Assembly: GCA_012934845.2 (NCBI GenBank) | Contig: WNNJ02002076.1 | Coordinates: 1-64,000 of the forward strand | Source: Pomphorhynchus laevis | Lineage: Eukaryota > Acanthocephala > Palaeacanthocephala > Echinorhynchida > Pomphorhynchidae | Direction of reading: 5' to 3' | DNA: 64,000 nt | Shown here: piece after piece, positions 56,440-64,000 of the stretch | Position numbering within the stretch: position 1 is the first letter of the stretch | Layout of the letters: each line of letters begins with the position of its first letter | Notes under the pieces: model-generated | Database searches by the model: none | What the model was told of the DNA's origin: nothing | What the model saw: the letters and a program-made list of their open reading frames with translations, nothing else | Made by a program: the position numbers and the translations under genes

Positions 56440-58445
56440 TAGGATGTGGTTGTTAAAACCCATTTGCACTGAGCAGTCGCGCCAACAGCTGACCACCTCT
56501 CATGGCCTAATACGCTGGCGGCTGGAGCAAGATACGTTGCTTAGAAGGTGGTTCCACATTGATTCTATTAGAGTGGCCTTCTTTCAGGCAGCTATCCAAC
56601 TCATCCCCAGAATAGGGTATGAGAGTTTGACCGAATTTATTTCCTACCTCTCTTCGCAAGCTACCGAACCCTTTTTAATACCTTAAAAGGTCGCATTTAA
56701 GATCCCACTCCAACAAACTCAATGTCCTAGTGAAAATGATACACCTTCCCAATCTCTCTGCTTCCTTCAGGCAGGTTCTCTCGAATGAATACTGGAGTTA
56801 TAAATATAGGCTTTAACTGAATACGAACAGGACGAGTATTGCTCGTCTTAATACCTCTCAGCCTACATTCTGGAAGATATTCAAAAAGAATAAGTTTTCT
56901 GCTGGCCGGAGAGGGTTTCGGGTTGGATTGATAGCGTAGGCCTTGATAGAGTTTTGGAGGAATCACTAGCCATACATAATTATTGAGCCACGCTTTTTCC
57001 CCAGCCAATCCTGACTTGGGGTAACTTCAGGAGCCGGGACTTATCTATTACGGATATCCTTAACTCCTGAGTTCCACTTCGTGGCACCTCCAAATCCGTC
57101 GCTGTACGCTCTTCTCGAGTTTGTCAGCTTTTGACAGCCGATCAAAGAAGAGAAGTGACCGTTACAATGCTTTTAGCCTTACCATCCGATGTATGCGGCA
57201 TCAACTGTAGCCGACGTATATTTTTACCAAAGAAAAAATTGGCTTCATGTCCGAAGACCTTCATGTTAAAATTCTCTAATCTTCATCTACGAAAAAGCGC
57301 TTGCTTGTAAAATCCGCGACCATTTAATTAGGTGTAACTTAATCCCACCGAGTTTTTATGGGTTTGTCAAAGGGCACTCGGTCCATTCAGCAATTGGTGA
57401 TGTGCATCAGTTCTGTCAGGATAATAGCCTTCGTCTAGTTGTGGCTGTTTTCCTTGACTTTTCTGCTGCATTTGACTGCACCTCCATTCCCTTTGTTATC
57501 TCTTTTCTCAGGTCCCTCGAACTGCTTACGAGAATTGTTAACAGGGTGGAGATACTGCTGTACACCAAGCGATTCTACTATGAAGACGACCCTGATGCAC
57601 GTCAGTTCTACCATATTACAGGTGTGCATCAATGCTTCTCACATTCTTCTATCTTATATATTGCTACTATCATTGTTCTCTTCAAGGCATTTAAACGTGA
57701 TCAACATCTCGTGGTATATACCGATGATACCACAGTCCTGTTTTCTGAACGCAGGTGCTAAGATGTGGTCTCGGACATCAGCCGTTTCTTTTTAAGTTTA
57801 AAAAAACCAGCTTCCCCTTCCAGTCATATTTTCAACTTCGCCAAATAGCAGGTGATTTCTTTAATGTTACCCCTGCCTTTAAAAGAAACTTAAGAGATTA
57901 GCACTATCTGCCTTCTCCTCATTTTTGCAATTTCAGCCACTCCCTACCTTCACAAGTCGATTAAAATATCTGGAATTCGTCATTACTTGAACTAGTCGGC
58001 AAAAGCTGACATGGATAGACTTAAACATATACTGAAGATAGCTAGGTGGGCCCTGAAACGAGCCTAATATCTGTCATTGAATGTGAAAACCTAAGTACGC
58101 CTTTTGGGTACTTAAGCTATCACGAGATTAGTCTTATTATCTAGAGACCGTCCACCAGAACAAATACTAATATTTCTTAAGCTCCTTATCTTGATATTAC
58201 CGTCATTGTCCTCCTCGACTGGGGTCTTAGAAGGTGAGATACCCCGAATGGTTAAGTTGGAAAGCGGCGTGCTGGTGTGGCTGGGGGCTCCGACCCTTTT
58301 AACCTAAGGATGTTGAATAAGTTTCAAGAAGTTGTGTTTGACAAATAGTAAAGGTGACGATTTATCTTAGACCTAGTTTTTGTTTACTCATTATCTAACG
58401 TTGTATTTTGTTAATAAAATCTTTATTTATCTATTGATTTTATAT
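56440..58445 (+). mobile_element. Decayed LINE of the Jockey/I superfamily
   Basis: The frame 57402-57761 reads VVAVFLDFSAAFDCTSIPF (motif A) and DQHLVVYTDDTTVLFSE (motif C as YTDD), with HSSILY in the place of motif B. Upstream FVKGHSVHSAIGDVHQF is the fingers end, and the downstream frames are broken. The 3' end may be near AATAAAATCTTTATTTATC (58418-58436). It differs clearly from the CR1 families in the window. Confidence 0.65.
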
Positions 58446-58449
58446 CGAG

Positions 58450-59135
58450 CAATTGATATTTTGTTGCTAAATAAAACTAATTTCTCCCAAAATAGCCCAC
58501 ATATTTAACTTGGTTCGAATTCGTTCTGACTTATTATATCCATTAAAAACCTCATCATCGCTTATCAGACTCAAAAATTGCATTTCACACGATACAGGAG
58601 AGTAAAACCATAAATGTACGCTTATATCTAGGCATTTAATGATAAAGTTAACAAATTTTGAGAAATAGTTTTACACTGAATCGTGATTCATGTTATCTCC
58701 TTGTAAACAAGAAAAAATTTCGAATCGTCTTTATGCTATGGGGTTCATCTTATATAGTAGAATAATAAGTTTTAGAAATTAAATTAATAAAATTGTCCAA
58801 AGTCAAGTGATTAAGGAAATAACGGAATACGTCTTGGTTATTTCACTCGACCAAACGCGATATTATGGTATGCATGCACAGAATAATGACCGTGCTTATG
58901 TAAAGCAGTTTATTCAATGATTCATGTCTCTGATATTTTTATAATATTTGTTTTTGTGAAAATATGCACGGTCGCTGTAATAATTTCGACTTTGTCTTGC
59001 TAAGTTTAAATTCATACCCTGAATTGTCATATTAACATTAAAACTTAATCTGGTGTTTGCCAATAGGGTATTTAAAGTGTTAACGTTATTCCATCTTATT
59101 CGCATAACATTCTCGCGTAATTGAAAAAGGGTCAT
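58450..59135. other. Non-coding stretch
   Basis: Nothing recognised. The frame 58914-59135 is probably chance. Confidence 0.5.
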
Positions 59136-59137
59136 TT

Positions 59138-60670
59138 ATTTAGAGTGGCAAATGAGCGCTTTTGTGAGCCTACAAGCCCACATAAGAAAAAAACAAATCA
59201 GAATGCGAAATAAAATAAAAATCGAAAAAATTAAAGAAAGTTAAGAGAAAATGAGTGGAGATGTGGCAAAATGTTTGACGTACAATAGGAAGTGCACGGC
59301 AACGTTGAACGATTCGTCTACGAGATATTTAAGGAAATTGTGAGTAGAACATATTAAAACAATAAGTTTCGATATATTAAGATGTCATCGTGAAGAATGT
59401 AGTCGTCGTTTGAAAACTATAAAGGACGTGGAAGAACGGACATCATCTGACAAAGAATTCTAGGTGAGAAGATCAGCGACAATAAGAGTGCGGAAGCTAT
59501 ACGTGGGTATGGACGTGTTAAAGTATAAAATTACTTGATCTCTGTCTCAAAAATACAGATACCGAGTAATCAAGATGAACAAGATGCAAGTAGGAGGGAG
59601 AATAACAATAAAATAGACGAAACGTAACGGGCGCAAGCGTGATTCGACATGATACTTAATGGTATGCCAATAAAAACGGAAATATGATGAGATTAATGGC
59701 CGAAGCGGCGAAGACGCTAGAGGACACGATCAGCATATTAATGGTACGTTAAAGAGATAAATATCAGATTTTGAAGAGTTAGCTAATAATGTAATGGAAT
59801 AATCGATTTCTGAAAACAAAAGAGCCGATTTAAGAGCTATGCGAGCACGGAAGTCGATCATCCTACGGATGGAAGGAGATCACGACGTAATTGTGACGAA
59901 GAGCTAACCTTTTAATGTACAAAAGGTTTGGGGGGAAATATATTGACAAAGTGGAAATCTAAAAATATCATGTTGTCAACGATTCGAAGATTGATTAAAT
60001 AAATTGATATTTGTCGAAGGGATCATGGATGATCCACATAATTTTGGACTTTACAGCTTAATAGGTGTACGAATGGAGGAACTATGTTTGCAGATAGATA
60101 TAATACATTTTTTGGTGGAATTTGAAAAGATTATAAATACAAAGTTGATGCGAATGAGAGTAGATGAGGATATCATCGCATACTGCATCAGACCGAAATA
60201 GTAGTTTCGAGTTGTAACATACAAGTTTCTGAGGAGAGAGAAATTGAGAGGAACTAACACGGCGCCTTGGGAGAGCACTATGCGTAATGGAATAAGAGAT
60301 ATTAAGATGAGTTGAAATAAACTAACTTTACAATAGGTAACTTAAACATAGTTCTAACGAAGTTGAGATAGAAGAATAAAATGATCGACAATGCCAAACT
60401 CAAAAGAGAGATGAAGATAAATTACAAGGCTGCAGTTTTTACTTGGAATTGAAGTAGATCACTGAGTACTTTCGACATTCGAGTTCAGTTGAGTGATTCG
60501 AGCGGAAGGCACATTGAAAGAAGGGGTATGAATTTGATAAAAATGTATAGGCTGACCTGATTAATCCACTAAGTTCATGGAATTTAGATAAATTGGGAAG
60601 ATAAATCAAGCGAAAATGGAAGCGAAGTATCAATTAACGGTTTTTCAGGACGTACGATTAGATTTCCAGT
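59138..60670 (-). mobile_element. CR1-like LINE (family A relative), most diverged copy
   Basis: The 3' end TGGCAAATGAGCGC...ACAAGCCCACATAAG matches the family A' end. Inside, the minus strand gives AFRSNHSTELECRKY, then motif C in YADDILI-like form near 60165 and the thumb. Frames are short and heavily broken, so it is an old insertion. Confidence 0.75.
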
Positions 60671-60679
60671 TTGGGGAAA

Positions 60680-61420
60680 AGCGCCGCTTCTGATTGTAGA
60701 GTTGAACATGATAGTTGATATTTTTCAGTATATTTCTCATTTTCCATTGAATACATTTTTATATATTTATTATATCTTACTCGAAATGTGTAATCAAAGC
60801 ATTTATCATGCATTTACAATTCAGTTTCGGCGTATTTTCGCCTTTTTCAAAGTTCGTCGATTCATCTACAGTATTAAGTCTCTATACAACTTATGAAGCC
60901 CGAAAGAATTACACTCCTGATTTCAAAATTTAACTTCTGTTACGTTGTGATTTTTGATTTATGAGATTATTAGTGTTAAAACCAAAATGCTTATCATACA
61001 TTTACTGAAGTATCCATCTTTTTCATTGTTTTTAGATCGTTATCGTTTGACCATTACCTTTATGTCTTTTTAATAAAGTGTAACACAAGTTTATCATTAT
61101 TGTTAGTAGTAATACTATCTCGGCTATGTGTTGATCTGAACTTGGTGTCCGCTCTCATTTTATTAAGGCACTCACTCGGTGATCGTGCTGTTTCCCCTTA
61201 GCATTGCAAATCACAATCCTAGCATTCACCAATATATTTTGTTGTAGTCATTTTTATTATAAATATTAATAATAAATATAAATATTATAAATATTTTTAT
61301 TATTAATATTATTTTTTTAAATTAAACACAGTTTCCTTCCAGCAATTCCGTGTTTTACATACTATTGTAGCTTGTATAACGTATCTACGCAACAAGCACC
61401 ACCCAGAATAATATGGTAGA
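60680..61420. other. Non-coding stretch
   Basis: AT-rich, with ATTAATAATAAATATAAAT low complexity at 61255-61320. Nothing else recognised. Confidence 0.5.
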
Positions 61421-61429
61421 TATATTGCT

Positions 61430-62062
61430 TATTTAGTTTCTTGCACATTCGATATTTCATTTGTTAATGATAATAATTTTGCAATTTTTTCTTGAATCTT
61501 CTTATCTGAATTAAATCGCTTTATACATATACCCAGTTGCTTAAAGATTTTCGCTAAGTCTAGTAGATTTTTCTTAACTTCTTTGCCAGCTTTACATATA
61601 GTTTAATTCTTAGCCTTTCGTCATTTATAACTGCTCTTTTGATTGTCTAGATATGTGAGCTTTGCCTATCTAGAAATTTTGAGTGCCTGCATTCTTTGCG
61701 GTAAATCTTTGCTTACCAGAACATATTATAGAAGTATACGGTTGTGCATATGAAATTTATTTCCTTTCTACAATTGTAGGTAAACTTTAGTGTTTTGAAA
61801 TTATTAAAGTTGTCAAAGAAAGTCTTTAATTCTGTGTAGCCATGAGTCCAAATTAAAAATATCATCCATACACTTGTAGAAAAGCAGGTGTTTTATTGAA
61901 TTTTAAGAATGGCTCTTTGTAGTCATGCATAAATAATGTTAGATATACTAGATCATATGGTATGCGCATGGCGGTTCATACAGTTCTATAATGCCTCTGA
62001 GTCCTTCTAAACCTTCATCGTAAGATATATTCGTGTACGTTGATTTAACATCCAGCAGTTAT
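61430..62062 (-). mobile_element. Second Penelope-like RT fragment, different subfamily
   Basis: The minus strand reads DVKSTYTNISYDEGLEGIIE (motif A region), then MDDIF and, in a neighbouring frame, LIWTHGYTELKTFFDNFNNF and LKFTYNCRKEINF. This is the DVKSLYTNI...RYVDDIF.IWTHG...FT pattern of Penelope/Neptune-type RTs, unlike the DFSTLYTNL type at 20142. It is degraded. The 3' part (61430-61700) is lysine-rich and unassigned. Confidence 0.75.
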
Positions 62063-62074
62063 GACATAATAATA

Positions 62075-64000
62075 CAAATTTATTTAATGTGGCAAATGCG
62101 TACAAGCTGTACGCTTACAAGTCCACAAACAAAAATGAGAAAGTCAAGCAGATAAATTGTTAAAATGGGATCGGATTTGTCGTTTGAAGCACTGCAGGGA
62201 AGTTGATTGGCGTATATGAATGGGCAGATGATTCCACGATAGAGGAGCAGCCACCAGGAAGGAGCGGAGTCCAAAGGAGGTAGAGTAGTTTGGGACATGT
62301 AAAAGAAGGGAATTACAGGAACGCAAGGAACAGTAAACAGGACGGGAATTATCAAGAAAAGGAAGGTTGAGAAATGAAGGGGTATGAAAAGTTACAAGGC
62401 GGAAAGCAACGATAAGAAGACGAATTTGAACACGACAATAAATTGTAGGCAAATCGAGAGAAGCAAGATGGTAGGATGTATGATCAAAACGACGAAGACG
62501 GAGGAGAATTCGGACAGCTGCGTTGACGATGCGTTGTAGGGGAAGAAGAGTGGATTTAGGTGAGTTGGAAAATAGACTAAGACAATAATCGAGTCTAGAA
62601 AAAAGGAGAGATGATATGAGAGTCATACAAGAAGGGAAATCGATCAATCTACGAACTTGACGGAGGTTGCGGAGTATCAAGGTAGATGAGCGTACTTTAT
62701 CTCTAACGAAAGGTTTAAGTGAAAGTCGGTTGTCAAAATGGAAGCCTAGGAAAACGAGATTATCAACGATAGGAATAATTGTAGAATTTAATGATACGGA
62801 GGGAGGTTCGAAGCCGAGGCGTCGAGGTAGGATCCACATAATTTTGGATTTATCAGGATTCAGAGAAAGGCGAGGGAAGAAAGATGATTGGAAATTGAGA
62901 CAAGACAGTCGGAAGCAGAAACACTAAGATCGTGAATACGATAAACAGGTGCATGAGCATAGATGAGAATGTCATCAGCATATTGCATAACATGGAAGTT
63001 AAATTTATGAGAAATCGAAGACAAATCACCAAGAAGAAGAGAGAAAAGCATAGTGCATAATACGGAGACTTGTGGAACACCGGACGGAATGGACGAAGGA
63101 TGGGAGAGAGAAGAGTTAGAATATACGCGAAATGTACGGTTTGATAGATATGAAGAAAACCATGATACAGTGGGTAAAGAGAAGCCATAATCATGACGAA
63201 GGCGATGGAGAAGAATCGAGTGATCGACGATGTCAAAAGCAGACGATAGATCAAGAGAAACTATGACACTACATAATTTATGATCGCGCGATATGAGTAA
63301 GTCGTTATAAACTTTAAGACATGCAATTTCGGTAGAGTAATTAGAGCGAAAAGCGGCTTGGAAGGGAGGAAATAAGTTGGAGTAAAAGAGATATGTATTA
63401 ACTTGCTTGAGAACGAGACGCTCAAGGAGTTTAGAGAGGGTTGAGAGAAGTGAGATAGGACGTTACGAAGATGGTAGTGAGGAGTCGAGAGATTGCTTTT
63501 CGATGAGAGGACGAACAGTGGCGAATTTCCAGATTGAAGGAAATGTACGGCCACGGATGGACGAGTTGAACAATTTGGTTAGGAAGGGTAAGATAGAGGA
63601 GCAGATATTTTTAAGCTAGTGAGTGGGAATTGGGTCAGAAGGAGAGGTTTTCTTAGGTAATGACAGCAGAACCGAAGAAACTTCATCAGACGAAACGGGA
63701 AGAAGGTGGAATAGTTCTGGGAGGGAAGTATTTAAAGATAAGAGTGGGTACAAGGGGGCTATGGGTAGTAGGGAAAGTAAATTAGATAGCTTAGTTTGTA
63801 GATAAGAAGAAAATTCATCAGGATTTATATTACAAGGGGTAGATGATCGTGAAAGAATTGAGTTTAAGATTTTCCAATGAGATTTATAGTTGGAAGATGA
63901 CTCGAGTTGATTTCGCCAAAAGAGAGTACGTTTAGTACGTATAAGAATGAGATGTGAACGGCGTTGAGAAAAGTAGGAATCACGAAGATTTGAAGGGAGT
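62075..64000 (-). mobile_element. CR1-like LINE (family A'), runs off the window edge
   Basis: The 3' end is at 62075-62110 with stem GCGTAC-AGCTT-GTACGC (62098-62114). The 231-codon frame 62144-62839 reads MWILPRRLGFEPPSVSLNS, LGFHFDNRLSLKPFVRDKVR, LDYCLSLFSNSPKSTLLPLQ, HVPNYSTSFGLRSFLVAAPL, the intact thumb and C-terminus. Upstream are MQYADDILIYAHAPVYRIHD (frame 62860-63051), motif B remnants, and fingers broken by frameshifts up to the window edge. Confidence 0.92.
62144..62839 (-). CDS. ORF2 C-terminus of the family A' LINE
   Basis: The 231 uninterrupted codons follow the YADD motif and contain the thumb and the conserved NLPFLDNSRP...LRSC...HVPNY...LSWNHLP block. It is equivalent to 41570-42252 of the family A copy, where the same region is split. 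Alone it encodes no polymerase. Confidence 0.85.
   Translation of the reverse strand: MWILPRRLGFEPPSVSLNSTIIPIVDNLVFLGFHFDNRLSLKPFVRDKVRSSTLILRNLRQVRRLIDFPSCMTLISSLLFSRLDYCLSLFSNSPKSTLLPLQRIVNAAVRILLRLRRFDHTSYHLASLDLPTIYCRVQIRLLIVAFRLVTFHTPSFLNLPFLDNSRPVYCSLRSCNSLLLHVPNYSTSFGLRSFLVAAPLSWNHLPIHIRQSTSLQCFKRQIRSHFNNLSA

Noticed and set aside
58231-58310. tRNA-like gene (CCCCGAATGGTTAAG, GGGGGCTCCGACCC)
   Set aside because: There are A- and B-box-like words but no cloverleaf that I could draw. It lies at the 3' end of a decayed LINE.

Overview
The window is nuclear DNA of a multicellular animal. It is AT-rich, has spliced genes with very short introns, and most of it is transposable-element wreckage. 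The one clear cellular gene is an NXF1-type mRNA export receptor on the minus strand (10828-18539, possibly on to 22409). A broken copy of a protein family that I recall mainly from arthropods (CRGC...DVYCYAC) lies near 39 kb. I would guess an arthropod or another small-genome invertebrate, with low confidence about the phylum.

Layout. 0.1-3.3 kb: a degraded reverse-transcriptase (RT) element with cysteine-rich ends, abutting an 11-bp minisatellite. 3.3-10.6 kb: mostly AT-rich non-coding DNA holding a hammerhead ribozyme motif (5586-5632), a cluster of hairpins (6587-6673) and a MITE (8001-8213). 10.8-18.5 kb: the NXF1 gene. Fifteen coding exons chain in phase over 487 codons covering the RNP-like domain, leucine-rich repeats, NTF2-like domain and UBA/TAP-C domain. 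Its long introns carry LINE pieces, a dispersed AT-rich repeat and further hammerhead motifs, and its terminal exon sits in a 376-bp duplicated block. 19.0-20.9 kb: two tandem 398-bp units that look like a tRNA-derived SINE with a hammerhead-like core, next to a Penelope-like RT. 22-28 kb: putative upstream exons, then CR1-like LINE pieces, one with a 5' end (ORF1 plus endonuclease). 29.6-32.0 kb: six tandem 210-bp units followed by scattered copies of the same repeat. 32.8-39.3 kb: a three-level nest, with a CR1 LINE inside an RTE LINE inside an element with 12-bp terminal inverted repeats that carries the CRGC-family pseudogene. 39.6-64.0 kb: almost continuous LINE graveyard (CR1-like families in both orientations, a Jockey/I-like fragment, a second Penelope-like fragment).

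Apart from NXF1, the contents interact as parasites. LINEs insert into each other, and short non-autonomous repeats share ribozyme-like or 3'-stem features with autonomous elements that could mobilise them. Only NXF1 looks intact. All LINE, Penelope-like and RT copies seen here are truncated or broken, although the RTE and one CR1 ORF (810 codons) are long. Coordinates of degraded elements are approximate to about 10-50 bases unless exact ends are stated.
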